From: Flaccisagitta enflata
Lineage: Eukaryota; Chaetognatha; Sagittoidea; Aphragmophora
Length of the DNA stretch: 64,000 nt
Reading direction: 5' to 3'
Assembly (NCBI GenBank): GCA_965153355.1
Contig: OZ231127.1
Location: 95,852,001-95,916,000 of the forward strand
Shown: one piece after another, positions 11,784-25,171 of the stretch
Layout: the number at the start of each line of letters is the position of its first letter
Numbering within the stretch: position 1 is the stretch's first letter
The notes under the pieces: generated by a model
The model's database searches: none
Told to the model about the DNA's origin: nothing
What the model saw: the letters and a program-made list of their open reading frames with translations, nothing else
Position numbers and translations under genes: made by a program

Positions 11784-14047
11784 GGACAACCGCCGCAGTA
11801 CGCCTGGCGCATTTGCTTTCGTCTCCTCCTTACCACGGAAGATTGACTTGACAAAAATAGACAGCATTGAAACTCTCCATGGCCACGACTGTCCACGAAG
11901 TAGTGGCCTCGTGGGTGGTGCAGCCGCGGCGGAGGAGGGAGGTGGTGGCGGTGGCGATATCATGGGCGGTTCATCAGCGACGGAGGAGAGAGGCAGTAGT
12001 GGTGGAGCCTTGCAACAGTGTATGGCTGATTCGAGAAAAGATACGGCTCCCATATTGTCCAGACAATGGGATTCATCCCTTCAGCGATCTGAGCAACAAC
12101 CACCTCCTAACGACTCCGGGGTTGCCAACCATGGTGGCGGGGGTGACAATCCCAATATCGTCGCCACTTCCGCATATTAGTCGGCGCTGCCGACCTCTCA
12201 GCAACAGCACGAGTTAGACACGGAAGGAGACTGGTTTTCTCAATTCTCCTAAGATAAAGATCAATCTCGCGATTCCATGCAAACCTCGTCTACGCAAGAG
12301 CGCACCATGCAACAAAAGCTCGTTGGCGAAGCTCTTCCTCCTCATAAGAAGGTAACCCTATGCCAAATAGACTTGTTTTACTGTTTTATTGGTTGATGGA
12401 GGTGCAAAAGTATTATAAAAGGAAGGAAGGATGAAAGGATGGGAGGGAGGAGAACAGAAGAAAAAATTGAGGAAGAACCATCAAGGCAAATACCTGAATG
12501 ATAGAGGGACAAAACATTTCAAGGTTAGCGAAGGAAAAGATGAATAAAAATGAAAATGGGCCTCTTCAGACCCCGATGATTTTGCAAAAGAGGGGGCCCT
12601 GTTCTAACAATTGATAACGTAAGAATAGCCTGCACTTGTTAAAGCACATCTTTTTCTAATTTCCATCCTTTTTGATCACAGACTCCGTCATCACCAACGC
12701 CGACGAGGCGAACTGCAACACTGCCTCGACGACCGGCGTCACAAAAAGCGAGCTCCAAGACAGACTTGAGGTCCACATGTAGCAGAAAAGTAATGACCGC
12801 TTCCGTCTCCAAACCGGAATTATCAACCGTGGCAAGTTCGGCGTCCACAACCACGATGCCTTCCAAACCCACAGCTGCCTCCAAGGTGCACAAACCAAAT
12901 GTTGCCTCAAAAAAACCAAGCGTGAAAAAAGCCCCCGCATTGAACTCGCATGATAAATCTGCGTCATTGTCAAAAAGTAATGCTACTGCACCGAGCAGTA
13001 CAAAACCGGCAACAGAAGCTGCGGCAAAGAAAGCTCCCTCCTTCAAAAAGACCGGGTGTTTGGCCAAAGCAGATAAACTGCAGCCTACAAAGAAACAACC
13101 AGAAAAAATGCAAGAGATGACAAAGGAAAAACCCAAGGAGAAACAGCAGGAAAAACCGCAAGAGAAAACAGAGGAGAAGTTGCTTGAGAAACTGCAGGAG
13201 GAAAGAAAGGAAAAAACAGAGGAGGAACCAGAGGAGAAACCACTGGAAAAATCACAGGAAAACACAGAAGAAAAATCAGAGGAGATATTGCAAGAGAACC
13301 TACAAGAAGAAACAAAAGAAAAACCAGAGGAGAAGCCACAGGAAAATCTGCTGGAGAAATCAAAAGAGAACCCGCAAGAAAATCTGCAAGAGAATCCAGC
13401 TGTGAAATTGCCTGAGAATCCGCGGGAGAAACTAAGAAAAGCCTGTGGAGGATGTTTCTTCAGCTATCATCATCACACCCAAATTACCTTCCCCTGCAAT
13501 ACCCACTGCTGTTGCCAGTCCCGCCATTATTCAGCCCATGTTGCCTCCAGCCGAAGTAGATAAATTGCAGCCCACAATGAAACAGCAGGAGAACCAGCAA
13601 GATAAGACAAAGGAAAAACCAATGGAAGAACGGCAAGAGAAATCAGAGGAGAAATCGCAAGAGAAACCACAAGAGAAAGATCAGGATAAACCTTCCAAAG
13701 ACATCATCACCAGGCCTCAATCACCATCCTTTGGGATATCCACTTCCATCACCACTCCCACCTTTGATCAGCCTGGGTCACTAACGACCATAGAGGATAA
13801 ACCCCAACCCATGCCAAAACAGCAGGAGAAACAGCAAGCGGAAACAGAAGAAAAACCAGATGAGAAACCCCAGGAAAAACTGCAAGAGAAACCAGACTGC
13901 ATGAAAAATCACAGGAAAAAGATCAGGATGAACTTGTGGCAGATGCCTTCACAGACGCCGTCACCACTCCTCAATTGCAATCGCTTGTGATACCCGCTGC
14001 CATTGCCATTCCCACCATTGATCAACCTGTGTCGCCCACAGTTAATG
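11784..14047 (+). pseudogene. Two-exon K/E/Q-rich gene, broken by stops and frameshifts
   Basis: Exon 1 (11784-12351) starts after ttgtttgtag and ends AAGAAG|gtaacc. It encodes a Gly/Ser/Gln-rich segment such as RKIDLTKIDSIETLHGHDCP. The frame is interrupted by TAG at 12178 and TAA at about 12250, but reads well on both sides and joins exon 2 in phase 0. Exon 2 (12682-14047) follows gatcacag. It has a basic Ser/Ala/Lys part, then repeats of the type EKPQEKTEEK, and three units beginning DKLQP or DKPQP. Frame changes occur near 13437 and 13905. The donor is G|gtaagg. Function unknown. A decayed gene or uncorrected sequence errors are both possible. Confidence 0.45.
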
Positions 14048-14109
14048 GTAAGGAGAATCTGTATTCTATTTTCTTTCTTTTCAACTTATGCTATAGGTCA
14101 AGCTGTTGG

Positions 14110-14415
14110 TTTCCTGGACTTTGAGGTATGAACTCTTAGACTTTAAGGTATGCCATCCTGGACTTCAAGGTATGTCACCCTGGACCTCAAGGTATGCCAT
14201 CATAGACTTCATGGTATGTCATTCTTGACTTAACAGTATACCATCACCAACTTCAAGATATGCCATCTTTCAACTTCAAGGTATGCCATCCTATGTCAAG
14301 GTATGGCATCAAGGACTTCAAGATATGCCATCATGGTATGTCTTCATGGACTTTAAGGTGAGACTACATGGACATGAAAGCAAAGTAAGCCATCATGGAC
14401 TTCACGGTTCGCCCA
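14110..14415 (+). repeat. About 24-bp minisatellite
   Basis: Variants of ggacttcaaggtatgccatc repeat with decay. It follows the donor of the broken K/E/Q gene. Confidence 0.75.
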
Positions 14416-14675
14416 CCCTCTCTAGGCTAGGTAATAGAATCGCACATGGGCCCTGTTGCCGCAAGAGCAACTGTTTTTATTGACAAAAGTTTATAGAAAA
14501 TATTTTTTGCATCGTTTTTCATGCTCTTCCAGTAATTAAGTGTTTATTCTAAGTGATGGCTTTTATATCAATCATCATACTTCCAAAAATATTACAATAA
14601 GGGCGGCTAATCGCCGTAGGAAAAAAGTCGTAAATGCTGCTCGAGAAAATGAGAGAGGAAAAGAGAGTGAGAGAG

Positions 14676-14850
<175 letters not shown>

Positions 14851-14871
14851 AAAACAGAGAAAAACATGCAA

Positions 14872-15056
14872 CACAGGGTTACAATATCGTTGCAGACAGT
14901 TGGACAGAGGCATCTAACCCCCATCTACACCCCAACCCCGACCACCACACACAAGTATCTAGACAGCTTGTTTTTCCACTTTTCCACTTGCACGGACAGA
15001 CAGACCAACAGACCGATGGATGGACTGACGGACAAAGCCTCTCATAGAGTCCAGAG
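14872..15056 (-). mobile_element. F2 element, reversed
   Basis: gttacaatatcgttgcagac then a C-rich stretch (catctaacccccatctacac), then cttgtttttccacttttcc and a ggacagacagacc core. It resembles 36285-36525 and 25612-25770. Confidence 0.6.
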
Positions 15057-15059
15057 TTG

Positions 15060-15560
15060 AAATGAGAGAGAGACTGTGCTGCCAGGATGCACAATCATCA
15101 CCTGGGACATTTCAAAGTTCAAATAGACTTCAATTAACTCGATTCCTTGTTTTAGGGAAAAATGTGAAAAATGAGAGAAAATAAAAAAAGATTTAAAAAA
15201 TCATAGCTCCATAACTATCAATCGCACAGAATTCTGCTTGGCGTCATCTGAAAGAGGAGATTTAGCTCTTTCTTAGCTATTAATTTCATGCGTAGTCCCG
15301 TTCTGCCCCAAAAATGCAGCAACTTCCTCAAACGGCCCATGAAAAAAAGGGAAAACAACTTTTCTTCGCGGGAATCAATAAGTCTTCGAATCTTCGAATC
15401 TCGACTTTTTTCCAAATCAGCAAATAAGAGGCAAAAGTAGCAGCATTTTGTTACCATTTTTGCAGAAGTCTTTAAACAGCATTTTAGGGTTCATTCTGTG
15501 CCCTGTGGCTTATGACCTGTCTCTTACATCGTTGGCACCTTGACATCTTGTGACAGAGGC
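15060..15560. other. No gene seen
   Basis: Unique A/T-rich sequence between an F2 copy and the 117-bp repeat. Confidence 0.6.
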
Positions 15561-15860
15561 GTGGACGTGTTGACGACGCATGTTCTTGGCCATGATGTGG
15601 ATGATTACGTGAGTGTCTGTTTGGTACCTGACAAGAGAGACAAAGACAGACAGACATTTAGACATATAATTAGACAATTAGCCACACTGACAACGCATGT
15701 TCTTGGCCATGATGTGGATGATTAAATGACTGTCTGTTTGGTACCTGGCAAGAGAGACAAAGACAGACAGATATTTAGACATATAATTAGACAATTAGCC
15801 ACACTGACAATGCATGTTCTTGGCCACGACAAAGACAGACAGACATTAACACATATACTC
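15560..15860 (+). repeat. 117-bp tandem repeat, 2.4 units
   Basis: catgttcttggcca recurs at 15579, 15696 and 15813. The period is divisible by three, which explains the open frame. Confidence 0.9.
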
Positions 15861-15984
15861 AGACACAAAGACAGCAGCACAGATAAATACAGTCAAGACA
15901 AACACAATAATATAGCCACAAACAGAAATGGAGATTAGGAAATACAGCCAATCAAACAGATAAATGGACATCAAGATCAAGATA

Positions 15985-16161
15985 CAGTTGAACCCCGCTC
16001 TAACAAATTTCAGGGGACCAACATTTTTTTTTTGTTATAGGCGGACTTCTGTAATTGCCAACAAGGGAAATAAAAGAAATTTTCTTGTAAGGACCATGAA
16101 TTTGCATCTGGTACAGGCGGAATTCCGTTGGTAGCGGGTCCGTTAGAGAGGGGTTTAACTG
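15985..16161. mobile_element. Pogo/Tigger-type MITE
   Basis: The ends are CAGTTGAACCCCGCTCTAAC and, reversed, CAGTTAAACCCCTCTCTAAC, flanked by TA. At 177 bp this is a typical internally deleted pogo-like element. Confidence 0.8.
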
Positions 16162-16372
16162 TATTGCAGCATTGTGAGTGTTATTTGTTAATGGGCGTGT
16201 ATCAACGGGAACATACTGTCTTCTACAACTCAAACATGTTTGCCCCATTGTCAGTTTTGCTATTAATTTGACAATGCCAGGTGCATCAAACTTGACAGTG
16301 ACCGGGGCGGCATTTAATTTGTCATTTGTCAATGTGGTGAAAGTTGATGCGGGTGCAATCACGCGGATGTAG

Positions 16373-16738
16373 TCACACAGATGAAGTACATTGGCATGTA
16401 TACCAATTTCTGGTGACTCCGTTGAGAGTTTTCTTTGTCCTGGCTTCGTTGAGCAATTCTTTGGTCTCTCTATCGTCTTCTGGCTTGGCAATTCCCAAAT
16501 CCAGCGCCATTTCAAAGCTATTGATTGCATTTGTGAATTCGTTTAACTCCAAGCATGACTTGCCTGTTGAAAATGAAGTGATTAAGATTATTGCTTGCGC
16601 CATTTCAAAGCTATTGATGGCATTTGTGATTTCGTTTAACTCCAAGTATGATTTGCCTGTCCCGAAAGAAGTGATTAAGATTATTTCTTGCGCCATTTCA
16701 AAGCTATTGATTGCATTTGTGAATTCGTTTAGCTGCAA
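16373..16738 (-). pseudogene. TPR-like coding fragment made of 93-bp tandem repeats
   Basis: Open on the minus strand, it contains three 31-residue units of the type LNEFTNAINSFEMAQ, then a unique end ALDLGIAKPEDDRETKELLN. The unit resembles a TPR helix pair, though canonical TPRs have 34 residues. Four more units (16787-17100) are out of frame. It may be the 3' part of the gene starting at 17300. Confidence 0.4.
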
Positions 16739-17110
16739 GTATGCCTGTTCAAAATGAAGTGATTAAGATTATTGCTTGCACCATTTCAAAAGTATTGATT
16801 GCATTTGTGAATTTGTTTAGCTGCAAGTATGATTTGCCTGTTTAAAATGAAGTGATTAAAATTATTGCTTGCGCAGTTACAAAGCTATTGATTGCATTTG
16901 TGAATTTGTTTAGCTGCAAGTGTGATTTGCCTGTTCAAAATGAAGTGATCAAGATTATTGCTTGTGCCATTCAAAAGCTATTGATTGCATTTGTGAATTT
17001 GTTTAACTCCAAGTATGATTTGCCTGTTCAAAATGAACAACATTAAGATTGTTGCTTGCGCTGTTTCAAAGCTATTGATGGCATTTGTGAACTCGTTCAG
17101 CTCCTTTGAA
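16494..17110 (-). repeat. 93-bp tandem repeat, seven units
   Basis: caaagctattgat recurs at 16513, 16606, 16699, 16787, 16880, 16972 and 17067, giving spacings of 88-95. On the minus strand each unit carries a pyrimidine stretch and AACAG followed by coding-like sequence, so it may be a repeated intron end plus exon start. Confidence 0.85.
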
Positions 17111-17335
17111 ATGCCTTTGAAACAGTTTTGAATTACCTTTGAAATACCACGCTAGTGGTTCCTCTCTGTCGATTTCCCATATCTTGTTACAAAGAGAAAT
17201 CACGTGATCAAACCTTCTCCGGTAATAAAGGGATTTAGCTTGAAGAATGAGATTGTCAACAGTATCAACAGTGTCAGGCTCTTCCAAAATAGTCTCCATC
17301 ATCATGACGAATTGCTCTCTTAATGTATGACTCAC
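17072..17335 (-). CDS. TPR-like exon
   Basis: From MMMETILEEPDTVDTVDNLI (ATG triplet near 17301) it reads LILQAKSLYYRRRFDHVISL and EEPLAWYFKGNSKLFQRHFK, a good TPR pattern (A-W-Y-x-K-G-N). Its end runs out of frame into the 93-bp repeat. A one-base shift would restore the LNEF repeat, so the gene is probably broken or spliced there. Confidence 0.45.
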   Translation of the reverse strand: MSHTLREQFVMMMETILEEPDTVDTVDNLILQAKSLYYRRRFDHVISLCNKIWEIDREEPLAWYFKGNSKLFQRHFKGAERVHKCHQ

Positions 17336-17339
17336 AACT

Positions 17340-18700
<1,361 letters not shown>

Positions 18701-18719
18701 AGAAGGAGAGTTTTAACTC

Positions 18720-19240
18720 GATACGAAGGGGATCGGTGGAATTGATTGTCATGCCGCCACTGTGTCATTCACTAATATGGGCTCTCAAAATGATCATTCT
18801 GTGTTTATCTACATTTCTAAACCTTTTTCATTGTACTTTTTTTTCATCATGAGAAACTGGTAACATCTGAATATTTTCTTCAGAAGAAGTCTGTTGGACA
18901 ATGATTTTGTTTTACTCTTAAATGTCGTTAAGAAAAATGTTCAAACTGTGACAATTTTGTGAATGATTAAGCTTCCCATCATGCCATGTGCGTCACCACC
19001 AATTCATGTCTATGTTGACAAATGTGTCACACCCTCCCCTACTACATTTGCAGAGGTAAATAACTGTTGTCTACACATGTAGAGACAAAAAATCACTAGA
19101 TAGATAAATCGGGACACTAAGAAGTTGTCGTGACACAAATTGGAGGTGGACCCCCCAAAGTTATAGACTCCCATACGGCGCTGTATACGGATATATGGTG
19201 AAATGAGATACAAAGAATCCCATTTGTCAAGGTTGCGACG
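18720..19240. other. No gene seen
   Basis: Unique sequence. gtcgtgacacaaattggaggtgg and ccatacggcgctgtatac near 19125-19190 resemble 56025-56085, so a dispersed repeat end is likely. Confidence 0.5.
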
Positions 19241-19337
19241 CGCGCGCGCGCACGTGTGTGTGTGTGTTTGTTTGTTTGTTTGTTTGTTTGTTTGTTTGTT
19301 TGTTTGTTTGTTTGTTTGTTTGTTTGTTTGTTTGTGG

Positions 19338-19375
<38 letters not shown>
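19240..19375 (+). repeat. (GTTT)n and (GT)n microsatellite
   Basis: About 17 GTTT units flanked by GC and GT runs. Confidence 0.97.
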
Positions 19376-19762
19376 TTGGTGTGTGGACGTGCGTTTTTGA
19401 GTTTGCTATGCATGTGCGTGTGCGTACGTGTTCGTGTGCGTGAGAGAGAGGGTGAGAGAAAGAGAGAGACAGTGAGACAGATTGACTTACAGGAGAGTCT
19501 CAAGGTCTTAGACCAAGCACATGTTCAACTTTCATGTTAATTAGTTCGCCCAAACAAATATACACGGCTGATCATCTAACGTTTCTTGAGCAACTAGTCA
19601 TTAAGCTTTCAACGTTACAAGAGGAATAAGAAAATGCTGTCCAGACTACTTTCATATTGTCAGTTCGATTGACAGTTGATACTTAATGAAAGAAATCATG
19701 AATCATACCTGTTTTGCCATCAAACGCAAGGTCACTTGAAGTCTCCTCATTCTTTTTTTTTC

Positions 19763-19925
19763 TAGTCGCATGCTTTACGTGCTTTATGTTGGTCGATCGG
19801 TCCGTTGGTCTGTAATTTGGTAAGTCCGTCTGTTGTTGGCTCAGCTATTTTGGCGCGAACGAACTTTAGTGTCCTTACTTCTACTACATTAGCCTCTTCA
19901 GTTACGCTCACGCGACTTAAACAGT
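19763..19925 (+). mobile_element. F1-like fragment
   Basis: tctagtcgcatgctttacgtgc followed by cggtccgttggtctg. The tail is missing and a 71-bp tandem repeat follows. Confidence 0.35.
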
Positions 19926-19927
19926 GC

Positions 19928-20300
19928 AGGTGGCTTGAGCGGGATAAAGTGTCGTTAGGGGCATATTTCCCATCAGGGTGGGATTTGGTGGTCTGTGTAG
20001 GTGGCTTGAGCGGGATAAAGTGTCGTTAGGGGCTTATTTCCCATCAGGGTGGGATTTGGTGGTCTTTGTAGGTGGCTTGAGCGGGATGAAGTGTCGTTAG
20101 GGGCTTATTTCCCATCAGGATGGGATTTGGTGGTCTGTGTAGGTGGCTTGAGCGAAATAAAGTGTCATTAAGGGCTTATTTCCCATCAGGGTGGGATTTG
20201 GTGGTCTGTGTAGGTGGCTTGAGCGAAATAAAGTGTCATTAAGGGCTTATTTCCCATCAGGGTGGGATTTGGTGGTCTGTGTAGGTGGCTTGCGCGGGAT
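19928..20300 (+). repeat. 71-bp tandem repeat, about five units
   Basis: aggtggcttgag recurs at 19928, 19999, 20070, 20141, 20212 and 20283, each 71 apart. Confidence 0.9.
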
Positions 20301-20849
20301 AGTGTAGGGCTTGAACAAGATGGGCATGAGGGTTGGAACAGTTATGATTTTGCTCTGAAATCAAACTCAACTGCGTGTAAGATATTGCCTGTACGGCTAA
20401 ACGCCACCTTCTATTACCCTGGGAGTGGCACCAATGCATAGATCTTGTAGTTCTGCTTTGGATTCCAAGGGAAAATTTATAGCGCAAAATAATTACAATA
20501 GGTAGTATTTAATTTATTGATGACACATTGGCAAACAATCGCATCCTCGCGCTGAAAAAACTTAAGTCTTTTTTTCAATACGGCCCCTCCTTTGAGTTTT
20601 GATTAAGTTATCCTCATTACGGGCCATTATTGTTTTCTGTGCAGATTAAAATCAATCTGGCCCCAAAATATCTTAAAATTATGCTCGATCCAGCCCAGTA
20701 CTGATAATTGAATCATCATCCCAGGCACTTCACACAACGTAATCCTTCCTATTACTTCTGTACTAGTAACGGGTCAGGGATCTTTGAAGAAAGGGTCAAG
20801 GATCTTCTTGATAATTATTGATTGATCTCAGTCAGTTCTCTTATTCTTT

Positions 20850-20946
20850 TAGATCTTTTCAGATCTTTTTGGATCCAGATCCAGAGCTACTTTTAGTGCA
20901 TCAATCTGATTCAATGCATGACACTCAGTGTTTAACAGAGATACTG
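20850..20946 (-). pseudogene. TPR-like terminal exon
   Basis: The acceptor ctctcacag follows a GA/CT microsatellite. It reads SLLNTECHALNQIDALKVAL then DLDPKRSEKI and a stop. A..ALKVALDLDP is TPR-like. No partner exon was found upstream. Confidence 0.35.
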
Positions 20947-20982
20947 TGAGAAAGAGAGAGAAAAAGAGAGAGAGAGAGAGAA

Positions 20983-21025
<43 letters not shown>

Positions 21026-21055
21026 GAGAAAGAGAGAAAGAAAGAGAGAGAGAAT
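20946..21055 (+). repeat. (GA)n microsatellite with GAAA interruptions
   Basis: An impure GA run directly before the acceptor of the TPR-like exon (minus strand). Confidence 0.95.
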
Positions 21056-21189
21056 ATAGGCTGAAAAGCGCCATGTCAAAGCTTAAAAAAATTTTTTCCA
21101 CAAAAATTTTTGGTCTACTTTTACAAGAGGACCACACTTAAATTTTCAACTATCCTGGATATATATTATATAAGTATGGGTTGACTGTT

Positions 21190-21401
21190 GGTTACAAGGT
21201 TGAGTTTAGGGTAGGGTGAGCCAGGTAGGGTGAGTTTAGGGCAGGGGTGAGCTTAGGGCAGGGTGAGTTTAGGTGAGCCAGGAGGTGGAGTTTAGGGCAG
21301 GGTGAGCCAGGTAGTGAGCCAGGTGGGCTCTAGGGCAGTGAGCCAGGTAGTGAGCTAGGTAACCCGCCCAGGCAGGGTGAGCTCAGTGGTGGTCTTCACT
21401 G
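21190..21401 (+). repeat. Degenerate gggtgagcttagggca repeat ending at the gap
   Basis: Variants of gtgagtttagggcagg and gtgagccaggtag run up to the N block. Confidence 0.7.
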
Positions 21402-21434
21402 NNNNNNNNNNNNNNNNNNNNNNNNNNNNNNNNN
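21402..21434. other. Assembly gap, 33 N
   Basis: Unknown bases, flanked on both sides by different tandem repeats, so the true gap size is uncertain. Confidence 0.99.
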
Positions 21435-22150
21435 TCATTTTCAGCTCACCCAGAAGGATGGCTTACTAAGTGGGGCGCAATCAAAGCCACTCATTTTGGC
21501 ACATCCAAAAATGGCTCACTAAGCAGGGCGCGATCACAGCCACTCATTTTCTGCACATCCAAGAGGATAGCTTACTAAGTGGGGCGCTATCTAAGCCACT
21601 CATTTTTGGCACACCCAAAAGGATGGCTTACTAAGTGGGGGAGGGGGCGCAATTAACAACCACTCCTTTTCGGCACACCCAAAGGGTGGCTTACTAAGTG
21701 GGGCGCAATCAAAGCCACTCATTTTCGGCGCAATTAACAACCACTCCTGTTCGGCACACCCAAAGGGCGGCTTACTAAGTGGGGCGCAATCAAAGCCACT
21801 CATTTTTGGCGCAATTAACAACCACTCCTGTTCGGCACACCCAAAGGGCGGCTTACTAAGTGGGGCGCAATCAAAGCCACTCATTTTCGGCGCAATTAAC
21901 AACCACTCCTTTTCGGCACACCCAAAGGGCGGCTTACTAAGTGGGGCGCAATCAAAGCCACTCATTTTTGGCGCAATTAACAACCACTCCTTTTCGGCAC
22001 ACCCAAAGGGCGGCTTACTAAGTGGGGCGCAATCAAAACCACTCATTTTCGGCACATCCCAAAGGATGGCTTACTAAGTGGGCCACTGCCAATGCCACTC
22101 ATGTTCGGCACATCCGTAAGGATGACTTACGAAGTGGGGCGCAAGAACCA
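21435..22150 (-). repeat. 81-bp tandem repeat
   Basis: Units of gcttactaagtggggcgcaa and ggcgcaattaacaaccactc recur every 81 bases, with more divergent copies at both ends. Because 81 is a multiple of three the minus strand stays open for 151 codons. I regard this as a by-product. Confidence 0.85.
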
Positions 22151-23219
22151 ATCAATGCCATTGCAGGCAATAAAGCACCACTATCCTGTGTCCAAAATCA
22201 TGACACATACTATGCGGCAATCTAATAATGGGTCTCTGTCATAATACCAAAAGACAATACCTGTTGAACCAATAGGAGGGCCCCATGCGCTCCATAATAG
22301 ATAAAGCCAACATCAACCAACACTAGGCGTTGTTGTCGTTGCTGGGGACAAGCAACACTGCTGCACCACCAGCTGGGATCAAAAAACCCAGTGTCGCATA
22401 AAAATTACAGCACCAGCAAAAATGTGTGAGATGAGCTTAGGATCACTGACTAAAGGGAGGCATCCGGCTGATAAAACATTAATATCAGCAGATGCACTGC
22501 TGCAAAAAACAAAAAACAAACCTCACCATAGGATGAACAGTGATCATATCTTAAAACTCATCTCTATGCCTCCAATGAATAAGAGACTTCAATCTCGAGA
22601 GATTCAAAAACTACTTCGGCGGAAAAATCGGTGGCAATGGGGGCTTGGAAAAGGGGCAAAAGATCTATCTCAGGGAGAATTTGGCATACCAAATGCTTAC
22701 ACTGTATTTAGCCCTAGATCATTTACAATAGGCGCACTGCCTATAGATTAGCTACTGACAATTCTCAACCAAAAGAGAACTTTGACTTAACAGAAAACTG
22801 AACTTACTGAGCATTCTCAATCTAAGCTGTATTTATTGGCATTTATCATCTCCATTAAAGCGATTTCAATTGAGAAAGCATGTATCAACTGGCGCAGATT
22901 TGTTGAATTAAGATTATAGCCAAGCCCAAAGCCACCAAGCTCCATATCAATAAACCGCCGAAGCAAATGAGTTTAGTTAGTTGTTTAATGCGGTAACCTA
23001 GAGGGAAAAAGATATTCAATTAATTGAATCATAAGAGGGGGAAGACTATATCAAATTGGTAGGCAAATATCTGGTATCGGATCCTGACGTCGACCAACGA
23101 AACCGTCGACGCTCCGGCCGATGAATCTTGAAAATCTTGAGGCAAAAGCGGGTTGTAGTCCACAAACGAAGTTTGTTTCCGCTTACCGGCACGCCGACGA
23201 CGTCCCCTGCAGGCGGAAT
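22151..23219. other. Mostly unique sequence
   Basis: Contains only the 109-codon hypothetical frame. Confidence 0.5.
22422..22751 (+). CDS. Hypothetical ORF, 109 codons
   Basis: An ATG-initiated frame (MCEMSLGSLTKGRHPADKTL, then NKRLQSREIQKLLRRKNRWQ) in otherwise unique sequence. The middle is basic. No family was recognised and no splice sites were evident. It may be a remnant. Confidence 0.2.
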   Translation: MCEMSLGSLTKGRHPADKTLISADALLQKTKNKPHHRMNSDHILKLISMPPMNKRLQSREIQKLLRRKNRWQWGLGKGAKDLSQGEFGIPNAYTVFSPRSFTIGALPID

Positions 23220-23395
23220 AGTGTTAAATTAAGTTTAACTTATCATGTTTTATGATTTTTTACCGCTTAAAGTTTAATTTTTCCTAAGTTTTCTTTTTTT
23301 TTTCTTTTTTCCTCCTTCCTTTTCCTTCCCTTTCTTCAAACCCTTTGATTATTTCCCCCCCACCGGGGGGGGATACGGAACAATATACAGGCCTG
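23220..23395. mobile_element. Truncated copy of the same hAT-type MITE
   Basis: Only the right part is present: ccctttgatt, a C/G homopolymer, then an end reading caatatacaggcctg. No left terminal repeat was found within 350 bases. Confidence 0.6.
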
Positions 23396-23610
23396 AAACT
23401 GCCAGAAAGACAAACTGCCAATCTGACAAACTGCCAGAAAGACAAACTGCCTGACAATTGTCTTCAAGCCGATGTGTGAAGCGTTTTTAAGATGTACCCA
23501 CAACCGTTGAAATTCATCACCGTTTATTTATTCATTTACCGATTCCTTTTGTCATTCATTCATTCCCGACGTACTTCTACCCAACTTTAGCAATTTGTTT
23601 TCTCGTTTTT

Positions 23611-23760
23611 AGATGCGTCATCGCATCTATGAAAGTTGGACAACACTACTACTCAACCCTACTTTACTTAAGGATGAGAGCCTTTGGAGCTCTCACTATA
23701 TAAGAGGGTCTGTCCGTCCGTCCGTCGGTCCGTTACGCCTCTTCTAACATCACACAGATG
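23611..23760 (+). mobile_element. F1-like element with different stem
   Basis: The head is AGATGCG-tcat-CGCATCT. A cactatataagagggtctg and gtccgtccgtccgtcggtc core follows at 23694. The tail is not recognised. Confidence 0.5.
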
Positions 23761-24760
23761 ACGCATCTAGCACGGTTTACATGAAGTCAAGGCTTGTGAG
23801 CTCGAAAAAGGACCAACGCCGTTTCATTATATCGTGGCCATCCTACCTTGGGCACAAAAGAGTTCATTTTCTGTTTTTGTCCGGTCTTGTCACGTCCAAC
23901 GACGAGAGGCAGGAAATGGACCAAAGAGTTGAGTTCCAAACCCGCGTCTAACATCAAAGTCGTCGTTTTAAACCGAACGACCAAACAAGGCCGATTCGGA
24001 TCACCGCTCAAACAATACACGCGCATTTTAATACGAGTTAGGATTTTTTTTTTGACGACTTGGTTTACATAACTAAAATCATGCAATTGGAAGAAATGAC
24101 ACTAAAAGTAGAAATATATCTCAATAACGTGGCACTGATTATCCAAATCCAAATCTGGTCATCGCCCGATTTTTTTCTATTACGAGCATGACAAAATATT
24201 AAAATAACTGGCGATATTGATATACGCGATAACAATCAAGACGATTTCAATAGGAAAATCCCGTCTCCTATATCATCAGTTGAAATCATCCTTCTGTGAC
24301 CCATTATTATGCGATCTTTCTCCCCCCCCCCTACACAACCATTAACTAGTATCGTGTCAACAATTTCTGATCTTCGCGGACCATACATTTGAATCAGATG
24401 TTACAACATAGTTTCCAAGATGCAACAGTGAGTTAGGAATTAGAACTTGGGGAGAGGAAGAGAGAGGGAGGACAATCAGCGATGACGTTACGAGTGGACA
24501 CGTTTTTGTCAACAACATGCATCAGACAATGCGTCAAATAACCACAGACAAACGGAGGTTTCTCTATTCTAGTGAATGACATCAACACGACCACATCATC
24601 TTGTCCTTTTGTTCGGATGGTGCTTCATATGGCGGCCCAGTTTAAGTTTCTTAGAAATCATCAGCATTCATCGAGCAGCTAGCAGTGAGATCCATCAGTA
24701 TGAGCTTAGGAAAGGGGCATTACCCTACACTTTCCAAAATGTTTAGGTCAAGCGGTTTTT
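23760..24760. other. No gene seen
   Basis: Unique sequence. Short frames on both strands at 23790-24086 lack splice or start support. Confidence 0.55.
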
Positions 24761-25171
24761 GGGCAGCGGCCCCCAAAGGCCGATGTCCTGTAGGACACAG
24801 GGGGAATTTCGAGAGGTTCGTCCATCCTTCCGTCTGCCCCCCCCCCTTGGCCATCGGAGCCTCAAGTCTGCAATCTCAGGCCTGATTTTGGCCCGTTGAG
24901 CCCTCAAATTAGTCCTTTCAGACCCTAATTTAGCCCTCCAGAGCTCAAATCAGCTCTCCAGACCTCATATCTGCCCATAAGATCTAAAATCAGCCCTCAA
25001 GACCTCAAATCCGCTCTCCAAGCCTCAAGTCCACTCTTTAGGCCTAAAATTTGTCCTCTAGGCCTCAAGTCTGCCCCCCAAACCTCAAATCTGCTCTTTT
25101 GGACTAAATTCTGCCATCCCGACTTCTAATCTGCCTCAGGACGTCTTGAAATTCACTCCTGTGGGCAGTAG
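24761..25171. repeat. F3 foldback element
   Basis: gggcagcggcccccaaagg at the left, 21- to 22-bp cctcaaatctgccc repeats within, and gaaattcactcctgtgggca at the right. Confidence 0.65.

Noticed and set aside
12639-13265. Minus-strand Ser/Phe-rich 208-codon frame
   Set aside because: It is the shadow of the K/E/Q-rich exon on the plus strand.
21600-22055. 151-codon frame with 27-residue repeats
   Set aside because: The 81-bp tandem period is divisible by three. No start context or splice support was seen, and it ends in the repeat.
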